Below are positions 49,181 to 57,862 of a stretch of DNA of 64,000 bases, piece by piece; position 1 is the first letter of the stretch; the number at the start of each line of letters is the position of its first letter. The notes beneath the pieces are model-generated. The model saw only the letters and a list, made by a program, of their open reading frames with translations, was not told the DNA's origin and ran no database searches. Made by a program: the position numbers and the translations under genes. This stretch comes from Solitalea lacus (GTDB taxonomy: Bacteria > Bacteroidota > Bacteroidia > Sphingobacteriales > Sphingobacteriaceae): contig NZ_CP091740.1 in the NCBI RefSeq assembly GCF_022014595.1, positions 2,158,200-2,222,199 on the forward strand. Direction: 5' to 3'.

Positions 49181-50092
49181 TTAAAAACTAACTTCCCATA
49201 CCATAGCCATTTTATCATCACTTACTGATATCAGATAATCATGGTAGGTATTCCAGGAAAGTTTGTTTACTGATTTACTGTGGCTTATGTTTTTGGTCAG
49301 GTCAATTTTTTTGTAAAGCTTAAAATCATCAGCGCCCCAAATTTTTATGCTTTTATCCATGCTGGCTGTAGCAAAATAAGGTTGTGAAGGATGAAATGCA
49401 ATATGATTGATTGCATACATATGTGCAGGAATATTTAGTTTAAGCTCATAATCGGCAACATTCCAAATTTTCAACTGTGCATCTCTTGCTCCCGAAATAA
49501 GGCTGGTTCCATCAGGTGAATATTGCAAGGCAAAAACTGGCATGGTATGGCTATTAAGTTCCTTGATCAGGTTAAAACCATCCATGTTGTAAATACGTAT
49601 GATATTATCTTTTCCTGCAAGGGCCATGTGTTTTTCATCCGGACTGATAGCTATTGCTCTAATTGTTTGTTCAGATACTTTAACAGCGTAAATTTTTTCA
49701 AAGTTTTCTGCTGACCAAATTCCCAATATTCCTTCCTCAGAAACTGTATAAATCTGATTTAAGCGTTTTGACGACTTTATATCGAACACAGGTTTCCGAT
49801 GCAGAGCAAGAATAGAACAGACTCTTTGGGACTCAAAATCAAAAACGGAAACTTTACCACTACGCTCTCCAACCAATAAACTATTACGGCCGAATAATGG
49901 CGCATGAAGTGCATATATGGAACTCTGAACCGGCATCAATACCTTTACAAACTCCATTTTTTTTAAACTCCATTCAACAACCCCTAAATCGTTTCCGCCT
50001 GTAAAAAATATATGCTCTTTTTGAGAGTTTTCAACAGTAAAAATTGGGTTTCTATGACCAGCAAGAGCAGTTTTTAGTTTTATGTCAAGCAT
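49181..50092 (-). CDS. WD40 repeat protein
   Basis: A 303-residue cytosolic beta-propeller with about seven WD40 repeats. Clear GH...WD-type ends are GILGIWSAENFEKI, NIIRIYNMDGF, AQLKIWNVADYELKL and KSIKIWGADDFKLY. It likely acts as a protein-binding scaffold; the partner is unknown. It starts only 19 bases after hisIE on the same strand, so it may be read through from the his operon. Confidence 0.9.
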   Translation of the reverse strand: MLDIKLKTALAGHRNPIFTVENSQKEHIFFTGGNDLGVVEWSLKKMEFVKVLMPVQSSIYALHAPLFGRNSLLVGERSGKVSVFDFESQRVCSILALHRKPVFDIKSSKRLNQIYTVSEEGILGIWSAENFEKIYAVKVSEQTIRAIAISPDEKHMALAGKDNIIRIYNMDGFNLIKELNSHTMPVFALQYSPDGTSLISGARDAQLKIWNVADYELKLNIPAHMYAINHIAFHPSQPYFATASMDKSIKIWGADDFKLYKKIDLTKNISHSKSVNKLSWNTYHDYLISVSDDKMAMVWEVSF

Positions 50093-50111
50093 GAATTAGT
50101 AGTACTATAGC

Positions 50112-50699
50112 CTATTTATGTCTTTTTTCCAGATTTTGGGCAATGTCTTTCAACGAGAAGCCTTTTTCGCGTAATAAAACTATTAAATGAAACACAAGGT
50201 CAGAAGCTTCGTTGATAAAATCTTCAGGGGTTTCGTTTAATGCCGCTATTACGGTTTCAACGCCTTCTTCACCAACTTTTTGGGCAATCTTATTAAGCCC
50301 TTTCTGACGAAGTTTATTGACATATGAACCTTCTATTGGATTTTCAAAACGATCATTTACTATATTTTCTAACTCAAAAATGAAGTTTTGATTGTATTCA
50401 GTGAAAAAGCAGCTGCGAGAACCGGTATGACAGGTAGGTCCAACAGGGTTGGCTTTAATTAAAATGGTGTCGTTGTCACAATCCTCAAAAATGCTTACTA
50501 CGTTTAGAAAGTTTCCGCTCTCTTCACCTTTAGTCCAAAGCCGGTTTTTTGAACGGGAGAAAAAAGTTACTTTGTTTTCGGCCTTAGTTTTTTCATAAGC
50601 TTCGGCGTTCATGTAGCCAAGCATTAACACTTCCAATGTTTGGTTATCCTGAATAACTGCCGGAACCAATCCGTTTATATCTTTTGAAAAGTCGATCAT
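50112..50699 (-). CDS. hisIE: HisIE: phosphoribosyl-AMP cyclohydrolase / phosphoribosyl-ATP pyrophosphatase
   Basis: A 195-residue bifunctional enzyme for steps 2 and 3 of histidine synthesis. The HisI part (residues 1-110) has MLGYMNAEAYEKT, FFSRSKNRLWTKGE and the zinc motif GPTCHTGSRSCFF. The HisE part includes KVGEEGVETVIAALNE and FINEASDLVFHLIVLL. The order I-E is normal for the fusion. The start MIDFSKDI at 50699 is chosen, since four extra residues to 50711 precede without similarity. It ends the his operon. Confidence 0.95.
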   Translation of the reverse strand: MIDFSKDINGLVPAVIQDNQTLEVLMLGYMNAEAYEKTKAENKVTFFSRSKNRLWTKGEESGNFLNVVSIFEDCDNDTILIKANPVGPTCHTGSRSCFFTEYNQNFIFELENIVNDRFENPIEGSYVNKLRQKGLNKIAQKVGEEGVETVIAALNETPEDFINEASDLVFHLIVLLREKGFSLKDIAQNLEKRHK

Positions 50700-50784
50700 A
50701 TATCCCTCCAACTCCCTTAAGGGAGTTTACATACTAAATTTAATTCGTTTGTTTCTTTCTTCTATTGGATGATACCAGAGAGCA

Positions 50785-51597
50785 CTATCTAACTGTTATG
50801 CCCTGTTTTCTTAATTCTGCTTTTAAATCAGGAATTAAGATTTCACCGTAATGAAAAACGGAAGCGGCCAAGGCAGCATCAACATTGGTTTTTAAAAATA
50901 CTTCAGCAAAATGAGCCATATTTCCGGCTCCGCCAGAAGCTATTAAAGGGATTTTCAACCATTGGTTAATTTCACCAAGCAGCTCACAGTCAAAGCCGTT
51001 CTTGGTGCCATCATGATCCATGCTGGTGAGTAAAATTTCACCGGCTCCGCGGTCTTGTGCTTCTTTTATCCAATTGTTGGTAATAAGCTCTGTGGGAAGC
51101 CTTCCGCCGTTCAAATGAACAATATGTCCTTCTGGCAATCGCTTAGTATCAACAGCTACTACTATAAACTGGCTGCCGAAATTATCTGCAAATGCATTTA
51201 TTAAATCAGGGTTACGAACTGCTGCAGAATTAATCGAAACCTTATCTGCTCCTGCATTTAACAAAACGTCCGCATCATTTATTTCATTAATGCCTCCGCC
51301 AATAGTGAAAGGAATATTGATGTTTTGGGCGATATTTTTTACCAGCTCCACCAATGTTTTACGTTTTTCATGTGTGGCGGTAATGTCTAAGAAAACCAAT
51401 TCGTCAGCTCCTTGCTCAGCATATTGAATGGCCAGCTCCACAGGATCTCCGGCATCTTTTAGCTCTACAAAATTTACCCCTTTAACAGTACGTCCATCTT
51501 TAACATCAAGACAAGGGATAATGCGTTTGGCAAGTCCGCCTTGTTGTTTGTTAATGGAACTGTTTTGCGAATTAGTAAGGATTGTATCTGTATTCAA
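50785..51597 (-). CDS. hisF: Imidazole glycerol-phosphate synthase cyclase HisF
   Basis: A 270-residue TIM barrel. The family start [22 protein letters not shown] begins at residue 23, so 22 extra residues (a polar Asn/Ser/Gln-rich tail) precede it. Catalytic Asp residues lie in PCLDVKDG and in [23 protein letters not shown] is the C-terminal phosphate-binding part. With HisH it forms IGP and AICAR from PRFAR. No ATG, GTG or TTG occurs immediately at the family start, so the extension seems real. hisIE follows. Confidence 0.95.
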   Translation of the reverse strand: MNTDTILTNSQNSSINKQQGGLAKRIIPCLDVKDGRTVKGVNFVELKDAGDPVELAIQYAEQGADELVFLDITATHEKRKTLVELVKNIAQNINIPFTIGGGINEINDADVLLNAGADKVSINSAAVRNPDLINAFADNFGSQFIVVAVDTKRLPEGHIVHLNGGRLPTELITNNWIKEAQDRGAGEILLTSMDHDGTKNGFDCELLGEINQWLKIPLIASGGAGNMAHFAEVFLKTNVDAALAASVFHYGEILIPDLKAELRKQGITVR

Positions 51598-51625
51598 GTT
51601 TAGTACTTTTTAAAATTTTTAGTGT

Positions 51626-52375
51626 TTACAGGGCTACTAATGATTGCAAATTCCATTGCTTGATTTCATCCACGCTTATTTTGCCTTCATAAATAGCTTT
51701 GCCAACCACAGCCGATTCACATTTAATTTCTTTTAGTGCATTTAAATCAGCAATTGAACTTACACCCCCGGAAGCGATCAGTTTGATAAATGGTTTATGA
51801 TCAAGAAGTTTTTTGTAAAGATCAACCCCACTGCCAGTCAGTTTTCCATCTTTGGCAATATCAGTGCAAAGGAAGCGGAAGAAACCAAGATTCGTACATC
51901 TGTCAATGTAGTCCATCAGCTTAACAGGTGAGGATTCCATCCACCCCGAATATTTTATTACTTCATCCAACACGTCAATCGCTACAACCACCTGATCTGA
52001 GCATTGATACTGATCGCAAACTTCTTTACTTAAGTTTTCTAAAAAAGTTGGATCTGTAATAGCCTGTGTTCCTACAATTACACGGTGAAAACCAATGGTA
52101 AGTAACTCTTTTACTTTATCAATACTTCTTACACCACCACCATATTGCACTTTAATGTTATATTTTTTGATAGCGTTTAGTACATATTGCTGATTTGTAA
52201 AGTCTCCTTTTGCTCCATTTAAATCAATAATATGGACGAATTGAGTGCCGGCAGAAATATATTTATCAAGCATTTCTTCTAGGCTTACATCATAAACAGT
52301 CTTTTCGTTGTATTTACCCTCACGTAAACGAACAACTTTTTTGTCCAAAATATCAATAGCAGGAATTACGTACAT
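51626..52375 (-). CDS. hisA: ProFAR isomerase HisA
   Basis: A 249-residue TIM barrel, IDILDKKVVRLREGKYN at the N-terminus with the catalytic Asp, VQYGGGVRSI, VVAIDVLDE, TDIAKDGKLTGSGVDLYKKL with the second catalytic Asp, and IASGGVSSIADLNAL. It converts ProFAR to PRFAR, step 4 of the pathway, and matches HisA length. It lies between hisH and hisF in the minus-strand operon. Confidence 0.95.
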   Translation of the reverse strand: MYVIPAIDILDKKVVRLREGKYNEKTVYDVSLEEMLDKYISAGTQFVHIIDLNGAKGDFTNQQYVLNAIKKYNIKVQYGGGVRSIDKVKELLTIGFHRVIVGTQAITDPTFLENLSKEVCDQYQCSDQVVVAIDVLDEVIKYSGWMESSPVKLMDYIDRCTNLGFFRFLCTDIAKDGKLTGSGVDLYKKLLDHKPFIKLIASGGVSSIADLNALKEIKCESAVVGKAIYEGKISVDEIKQWNLQSLVAL

Positions 52376-52412
52376 TTTAAAAGTTTTAGTGTGTTGAGTA
52401 TCTCTGGGTTTA

Positions 52413-53000
52413 TTATAATTCTGAGAAATTCTTTAATAATTGCTCTCCCGTCTTCCCCGATTTTTCAGGGTGAAACTGAACCCCAAAATAATTATTTTTT
52501 TGAATGGAAGAAGCGTAAGTTAAACCGTAATTGGTTGTAGCTAAGCTATATTGTTCTGTATGCTCCAAATAATAAGAATGAACAAAATAGAAATAACTAT
52601 CAGGTTCAATTCCTTTAAACAGGGTGTTGTTATTTAATGCATGGACTTTATTCCATCCCATGTGTGGGATTTTTAAATCTTCAGCAGTAAATCGCAAGGT
52701 TTTAATTGGAATAAGGTCAAGCAAATCGGTGTTACCTTCTTCTGAAAACGATGAAAGTAATTGCATTCCCAAACAAATTCCCAAAACAGGTTTTGAAGTT
52801 TGTTTAATTAATGGAACCAAACCGGTGGCCGTTAACTGTTTCATGGCTGGAGTTGCATGTCCTACACCTGGTATTATATAACGCTCGCAGCCATCAAAAT
52901 CTGATACTTTATTTATTATTTTGTGCTTGATATTCAATCGGTTTAGAGCACTTTTTAGCGAAAAGATATTTCCGGCACCGTAGTTTATTACACCTATCAT
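52413..53000 (-). CDS. hisH: Imidazole glycerol-phosphate synthase amidotransferase HisH
   Basis: A 195-residue class I amidotransferase with catalytic triad Cys76 in LGICLGMQ, and His and Glu in GVQFHPEKS. It supplies ammonia from glutamine to HisF. The start is fixed by IGVINYGAGN, the family N-terminus. The ATG overlaps the hisB stop by one base (TAATG). Confidence 0.95.
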   Translation of the reverse strand: MIGVINYGAGNIFSLKSALNRLNIKHKIINKVSDFDGCERYIIPGVGHATPAMKQLTATGLVPLIKQTSKPVLGICLGMQLLSSFSEEGNTDLLDLIPIKTLRFTAEDLKIPHMGWNKVHALNNNTLFKGIEPDSYFYFVHSYYLEHTEQYSLATTNYGLTYASSIQKNNYFGVQFHPEKSGKTGEQLLKNFSEL

Positions 53001-54136
53001 TATAATACTCCTTTTGTACTTGGAAGAACCAGTTTTTCAACATCACGCTTAACGGCCATTTTTATTGCTTTGGCAAAGGCTTTGAATATAGCTTCAATTT
53101 TATGATGTTCGTTTAAGCCTTCCGCTCTGATGTTTAAATTGCTGTGTGAAGCATCAGAAAACGATTTAAAGAAATGGAAGAACATTTCTGTAGGCATTTC
53201 ACCAACTTTTTCGCGTTTAAAATCTGCCTCCCAAACAATCCAATTACGCCCGCCAAAATCAATGGCCACCTGAGCCAAACAATCGTCCATCGGTAAACAA
53301 AAACCATAGCGTTCCAAGCCGCGTTTGTCAGTTAACACTTTTGCAAATGCTTCACCTAAGGCTATTCCAGTATCTTCAATAGTATGATGCTCATCAATAT
53401 GCAAATCGCCAATGGTTTTAATTTTTAAGTCAATAGCACCATGACGAGCGATTTGTTCCAGCATGTGATCAAAAAAATGCAATCCGGTAGAAATGTCTGC
53501 TTTGCCGGTTCCGTCAATATTGAGTTCAATTTCAATATCTGTTTCTTTGGTTTTTCGTTCATGCTTAACAGTTCGTTGACCTAGTTTTAAAAAAGAATAG
53601 ATTTTGGCCCAATCTGTAGTTTCTAATGCAATGAACTCTTTCAGTTCCTCGGCTTTTTCATAAATTTCTCCATGCCCAAGACCTCTGTCTTCATTTAACC
53701 AAATAGCCTTTGCGCCTAAGTTTTTTGCAAGCAGAACATCAGTAATTCTATCGCCTAACACAAATGAATTAGCTAAATCATATTTTTCCTGATCAAAAAA
53801 CTCTGTTAGCAAGCCAGTATTTGGTTTCCTGGTTAGCGCATTGTCTTTGGGGAATGTTCTGTCAATATAAACTCCGTTAAACTTTACACCCTCATTTTCA
53901 AACGCTTTGATAATGAAATTTTGAATAGGCCAGAATATTTCTTCCGGAAGCGAGGCTGTGCCAAGTCCGTCCTGATTAGTAACAATTACTAATTCAAAAT
54001 CAAGCTCACGGGCAATTTTTCCCATATATTCAAATACTTTCGGGTAAAATTCGAGCTTTTCAAAGCTATCAACTTGTTCGTCCTCAGGTTCTAAAACTAA
54101 AGTTCCGTCTCTATCTATGAATAATACTTTTTTCAT
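53000..54136 (-). CDS. hisB: HisB bifunctional: histidinol-phosphatase / imidazole glycerol-phosphate dehydratase
   Basis: A 378-residue fusion. Residues 1-165 are a HAD phosphatase (FIDRDGTLV with Asp8/Asp10, [18 protein letters not shown]). Residues 185-378 are the IGPD domain with metal-binding His clusters [32 protein letters not shown] and [17 protein letters not shown]. It carries out dehydration to imidazole acetol-phosphate and the phosphatase step. Fused HisB is the rule in Bacteroidetes and enterobacteria. Confidence 0.95.
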   Translation of the reverse strand: MKKVLFIDRDGTLVLEPEDEQVDSFEKLEFYPKVFEYMGKIARELDFELVIVTNQDGLGTASLPEEIFWPIQNFIIKAFENEGVKFNGVYIDRTFPKDNALTRKPNTGLLTEFFDQEKYDLANSFVLGDRITDVLLAKNLGAKAIWLNEDRGLGHGEIYEKAEELKEFIALETTDWAKIYSFLKLGQRTVKHERKTKETDIEIELNIDGTGKADISTGLHFFDHMLEQIARHGAIDLKIKTIGDLHIDEHHTIEDTGIALGEAFAKVLTDKRGLERYGFCLPMDDCLAQVAIDFGGRNWIVWEADFKREKVGEMPTEMFFHFFKSFSDASHSNLNIRAEGLNEHHKIEAIFKAFAKAIKMAVKRDVEKLVLPSTKGVL

Positions 54137-54168
54137 TTATTGTTTAAGGCTGAATAGGTTTAAACTTG

Positions 54169-55224
54169 CTATATCACAAATTCTTTAATCGTTTTTATTA
54201 ATGTTTCGTTTTCTGAAGGAGTTCCAATGGTTATTCGCAAACTGTCTTCACATAAAACAACTTTAGAACGATTTCTTACAATAATTCCCTTGTCAACTAA
54301 AAAATCGTATAGATAATCAGCATATTTTATTTTAGCTAAAAGGAAATTAGCATCTGATGGATATACTTTTTCTACAATGGAAATTTCGGCCAACTGATTA
54401 GCAAGTTTGGTACGTTCCTGAACAGTTTCTTTTATCCAAACATTAACCTGTTCAATATTATTTAAGGCCTCCATTGCTAATTCTTGTGTTGCCTGGCTAA
54501 TGTTGTAAGGAGGCTTTACTTTGTTATATACATCGATAATATCTTCGCAAGCGAATGCCATTCCTATTCTCAAGGCTGCTAATCCCCATGCTTTAGATAA
54601 GGTTTGTAGTACTACAAGATTAGAGTATTCGGTTAATTCCTGAATAAATGTTTTTTGACGGGAGAAATTAATATACGCTTCGTCAATTACCACAATTCCT
54701 TGAAAGTTACTTAGCACAGTTTCAATATCCTGACGGTCTATTGAATTTCCGGTTGGATTGTTGGGTGAGCATATGAAAATCATTTTAGTATTTTGATCAA
54801 TTGCTTCTGCAATTCCTTCCAAATCCAACTGAAAGTTTTCACACAGTTTCACTTTTCTTATCTCGACATCGTTGATGTTTGCCGAAACTTCGTACATACC
54901 ATAAGTTGGCGGTACAATAATTACATTATCAACGCCAGGGTTACAAAATGCCCTGAAGAGAATATCAATAGCCTCATCAGAACCATTCCCAATAAAAATG
55001 TTTTGGGGGGGGACGCCTTTAATAGTGCTGATTTTCTCTTTCAATTTCCATTGCAGAGGATCAGGATAGCGGTTATATGCAGTTGGTAGCGGAGATCCAA
55101 AGCTGTTTTCGTTCGCATCAAGATAAATACTTGCTTCGCCACTAAACTCATCGCGTGCTGAAGAGTAGGGAGTAAGCTTTTTTATGTTTTCTCGTAATAG
55201 CGAGTTGATATCGATTGTTGTCAT
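54169..55224 (-). CDS. hisC: Histidinol-phosphate aminotransferase HisC
   Basis: A 351-residue PLP enzyme. YLDANENSFGSPLP and RYPDP form the N-terminal signature, GNGSDEAIDIL binds the cofactor phosphate, CSPNNPTGN contacts PLP, and Lys211 in LSKAWGLAALRIG forms the aldimine. It converts imidazole acetol-phosphate to histidinol-phosphate. It is placed between hisD and hisB, with a 32-base gap to hisB. Confidence 0.95.
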   Translation of the reverse strand: MTTIDINSLLRENIKKLTPYSSARDEFSGEASIYLDANENSFGSPLPTAYNRYPDPLQWKLKEKISTIKGVPPQNIFIGNGSDEAIDILFRAFCNPGVDNVIIVPPTYGMYEVSANINDVEIRKVKLCENFQLDLEGIAEAIDQNTKMIFICSPNNPTGNSIDRQDIETVLSNFQGIVVIDEAYINFSRQKTFIQELTEYSNLVVLQTLSKAWGLAALRIGMAFACEDIIDVYNKVKPPYNISQATQELAMEALNNIEQVNVWIKETVQERTKLANQLAEISIVEKVYPSDANFLLAKIKYADYLYDFLVDKGIIVRNRSKVVLCEDSLRITIGTPSENETLIKTIKEFVI

Positions 55225-55258
55225 CTTTTTTAAGTGAGCCTTAAGAGCGTTAATATGT

Positions 55259-56551
55259 TTATACTTCCTTCATTCTAACAGTTACTGCATTGGCATGAGC
55301 TTGAAGACCTTCCAATTCTGCTAAAACTTCTACTGTCGGGCCAAGGTTTTTAATTCCGGCCTTTGAAATATGTTGAAACGTTATTTTCTTGACAAAGCTA
55401 TCAACCGAAACTCCTGAGTAACTTCGAGCATAACCTGAAGTAGGTAAAGTATGATTGGTTCCCGAAGCGTAATCTCCTGCAGATTCCGGGGTTAAATGCC
55501 CAAGAAATACTGAACCAGCATTAATAATTTCAGGAATCAACTGTTCGTAATTATCAACTTCTAAAATTAAGTGTTCAGGTGCATAAGCATTGCTAAATAG
55601 CATGGCTTGTTGCAAGTCGGTTGTTAAAACTGCGTAAGAATTTTCAATAGCTTTTATGGCTATTTCCTTACGTGGTAAGATATTAAGTTGTTTTTGAAGT
55701 TCTTTGTTTACCTTTTCAAGTAAAGTTTCCGAATTGCAAACCAAAACTGCTTGACTGTCAGTACCATGTTCAGCCTGCGCTAACAGATCGGCTGCAACAT
55801 AGGCTGGAATAGCGCTGTCGTCGGCAATAACCAATACCTCTGAAGGCCCCGCCGGCATGTCAATAGCCGTATTAGTGTTACTTTGGATTATGGTTTTTGC
55901 CTTGGTAACATATTGGTTCCCAGGTCCGAAAATTTTGTCAACTTTCGGAATACTTTCCGTTCCATAAGCCATGGCCGCAATAGCCTGAGCTCCTCCGGTT
56001 AAGTAAATTCGCTTAACACCTAATAATAGAGCACAATAAGCAATATACCCATTAACGGAACCATTTTTTTGAGGTGGAGAACAAACTATGATTTCTTTGC
56101 AACCTGCAATTTTAGCCGGCACACCAAGCATTAAGAAGGTACTTGGTAATACTGCCGAGCCCCCCGGAACATAAAGACCCACTCGTTCAATTGCTCGCAG
56201 TTCACGCCAACAGGTTACGCCTGTAGTTGTTTCAACTTTGTTTTCCGTTTTTAATTGTTCAAGGTGAAACTTGTGAATATTATAGAAGGCCTTTTCAAGT
56301 GCTTTTTGTTCGATTTCGTCAATTTGCCCGGCAAGCTCTTCTATTTCATCAAACTCTATAAACAGTTTACTGAGTTTTACTTTATCAAACTGCTCTGAAA
56401 ACTGAAACAAAGCTTTATCTCCATCAACTTTAACCTGGTTGATAATGGCTTCCACTGAATTGCCAATTTCATTTGTGGTATCAGCATTACGAGTAATAAG
56501 TTGCTGAAGTTGCTGATTGCTTAATTCGTTATAATTATACTTTTTTAGCAT
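55259..56551 (-). CDS. hisD: Histidinol dehydrogenase HisD
   Basis: A 430-residue zinc enzyme for the final two oxidations to histidine. Signatures: YVPGGSAVLPSTFLM, IFGPGNQYVTKAK, DMPAGPSEVLVIAD, LLAQAEHGTDSQAVLV with catalytic residues, ANAPEHL-type sequence (NAYAPEHLIL), and the C-terminal YASGTNHTLPTSGYAR. It is full length with no lesions. It starts 53 bases after hisG. Confidence 0.96.
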   Translation of the reverse strand: MLKKYNYNELSNQQLQQLITRNADTTNEIGNSVEAIINQVKVDGDKALFQFSEQFDKVKLSKLFIEFDEIEELAGQIDEIEQKALEKAFYNIHKFHLEQLKTENKVETTTGVTCWRELRAIERVGLYVPGGSAVLPSTFLMLGVPAKIAGCKEIIVCSPPQKNGSVNGYIAYCALLLGVKRIYLTGGAQAIAAMAYGTESIPKVDKIFGPGNQYVTKAKTIIQSNTNTAIDMPAGPSEVLVIADDSAIPAYVAADLLAQAEHGTDSQAVLVCNSETLLEKVNKELQKQLNILPRKEIAIKAIENSYAVLTTDLQQAMLFSNAYAPEHLILEVDNYEQLIPEIINAGSVFLGHLTPESAGDYASGTNHTLPTSGYARSYSGVSVDSFVKKITFQHISKAGIKNLGPTVEVLAELEGLQAHANAVTVRMKEV

Positions 56552-56604
56552 GGTAATAGATTGAAAACGTAAGGTAGTCTTACGTTTTAGATCCTACATC
56601 TGAT

Positions 56605-57456
56605 TTACAAGATTATTTTCTCTATTGGTAAAACCACAATGCCTTCAGCTCCTGTAGATTTTAAGCGGTTAATTTTATCCCAAAAATCTTTTTCCGGAAT
56701 TACAGTATGAACAGCAACCCAGTTTTCAGTGGCTAACGGCATAACTGTAGGGCTTTTAATACCTGGTAAAAGCTCTAAAACTCCAGGGAGGTTTTCTTTA
56801 GACACGTTCATTACCACATATTTGGTTTGCTCTGCACGTAGTACACTTTGTATGCGTTGCAATAACTCATTAACAATTGGATTTTTGGCAATTCCATTTT
56901 TACCAATCAAAACGGCTTCCGAGCGCATTACTTCAGCAAATGGCTTTAACCCATTGCTTTTCAATGTACCACCTGTTGAAACAATATCAAAAATAGCATC
57001 ACTTAAGCCTAAATTTGTTGAAATTTCAACAGAGCCACTGATTTCTCTAATTTCTGCCGAAATGTTGTTTTCTTGAAGGAATTTATCCAGAATGACCGGG
57101 TAGGAGGTGGCAATAGATTTGCCATTAAGGTCACTCAGATTCTGAATGTCACTGTTGTTAGCGATGGCCAGTTTTAGGCTGCATTTACCGAAACCTAATT
57201 TTTGAAGATAAGTTACATCAACTTGTTTTTCAGCAATAACATTTTCTCCTACTATTCCTAAGTCAGCTATACCGTCTTGTACATATTCCGGGATATCATC
57301 ATCCCTCAGGAACAAAATTTCAAGTGGAAAATTGTTAACAGGCGATATCAATGAGCTCTTATAATTCTCAAAGCTTAAGCCGCTTTTCTTGAGTAAATCA
57401 ACGGACTTTTCGTTTAGTCGGCCTGATTTCTGAATTGCTATTTTTATAGTTTTCAT
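56605..57456 (-). CDS. hisG: ATP phosphoribosyltransferase HisG (long form)
   Basis: A 283-residue enzyme for the first, feedback-regulated step. TIKIAIQKSGRLNEKSVDLLKKSG starts the family sequence, and the PRPP loop region ISGSVEISTNLGLSDAIFDIVSTGGTLKSNGL is clear. The C-terminal regulatory domain (from about residue 208; PGVLELLPGIKSPTVMPL, WVAVHTVIPEKDFWDKINRLKSTGAEGIVVLP) makes it HisG-L, independent of HisZ. I use the ATG at 57456, as the frame upstream to 57507 lies in the attenuator region. Confidence 0.95.
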   Translation of the reverse strand: MKTIKIAIQKSGRLNEKSVDLLKKSGLSFENYKSSLISPVNNFPLEILFLRDDDIPEYVQDGIADLGIVGENVIAEKQVDVTYLQKLGFGKCSLKLAIANNSDIQNLSDLNGKSIATSYPVILDKFLQENNISAEIREISGSVEISTNLGLSDAIFDIVSTGGTLKSNGLKPFAEVMRSEAVLIGKNGIAKNPIVNELLQRIQSVLRAEQTKYVVMNVSKENLPGVLELLPGIKSPTVMPLATENWVAVHTVIPEKDFWDKINRLKSTGAEGIVVLPIEKIIL

Positions 57457-57573
57457 AATTTTCGTAGTGGGTAGCATACAAAAAAGCCTTAATAATGCCT
57501 TTTGCAAGCTAACCGCAGTTTTATAAAGAAAGTGTGATTTAAAATTTTGGATTGATACTAAAACTCGCTGCGA
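57457..57573 (-). promoter_or_regulatory. Attenuator region between leader peptide and hisG
   Basis: On the minus strand the leader stop is followed by a segment (57558-57572) containing AGTTTTA. It can pair with TAAAACT in the segment 57513-57523, and CGC with GCG extends the stem across a 4-base bulge. Further down, CAAAAG with CTTTT and a run of six T (57480-57485) form a weak terminator-like end before hisG. This is the layout of ribosome-controlled attenuation, though the terminator hairpin is imperfect by eye. Confidence 0.55.
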
Positions 57574-57645
57574 TTAGGCACAATGATGATGATGCCCATG
57601 ATGATGGGTACGATGATGCAGCGCGATATGTTTTTTAGTTATCAT
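57574..57645 (-). CDS. hisL: His operon leader peptide (histidine-rich)
   Basis: A 23-codon frame on the minus strand, too short for normal gene calling: Met-Ile-Thr-Lys-Lys-His, then Ile-Ala-Leu-His-His-Arg-Thr, His-His-His-Gly, four His, Cys-Ala and stop. Ten of 23 residues are His, seven of them within the last nine sense codons before Cys-Ala. The ATG at 57645 lies 190 bases before the hisG ATG. Ribosome stalling at the His codons during histidyl-tRNA shortage would shift folding of the following RNA and let transcription enter hisG. This matches enterobacterial HisL in concept and composition. Confidence 0.88.
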   Translation of the reverse strand: MITKKHIALHHRTHHHGHHHHCA

Positions 57646-57862
57646 TAACACTTTTGGAAGTGGATGCACAAAGAAAAGATATACCCTACAAAAAAGCAAG
57701 ACTAATTTTAAAAAAAAATAAAAATACAAAACCAGTTAAATTGGGAATTGTTAAGGAAAATTGAAGACAGACGGGAAATATAACGTAATCATGTTGATGA
57801 ATATTAAATAGTTATATTTGAAACGTTTCGTACGTCTGTCTTTCTGTTTAATTGTTTATTAT
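57646..57862. other. Divergent promoter region between the his operon and the L,D-transpeptidase
   Basis: Promoters for the his leader (minus) and L,D-transpeptidase (plus) must both lie here. It is A/T-rich and contains the plus-strand box TATATTTG at 57813-57820. On the minus strand a TATATCTTTTC stretch is a weaker candidate -7 region for the his operon. Confidence 0.45.
57813..57820 (+). promoter_or_regulatory. TAnnTTTG -7 box of the L,D-transpeptidase gene
   Basis: TATATTTG is an exact consensus match, with TTG at 57794-57796 as a possible -33 core. It overlaps the first TTG (57818) of the open frame, which argues that translation begins further downstream. Confidence 0.5.

Noticed and set aside
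57583-57630. ATG-repeat stretch on the plus strand taken as a simple repeat
   Set aside because: The triplet pattern is explained by His codons of the leader peptide on the minus strand.
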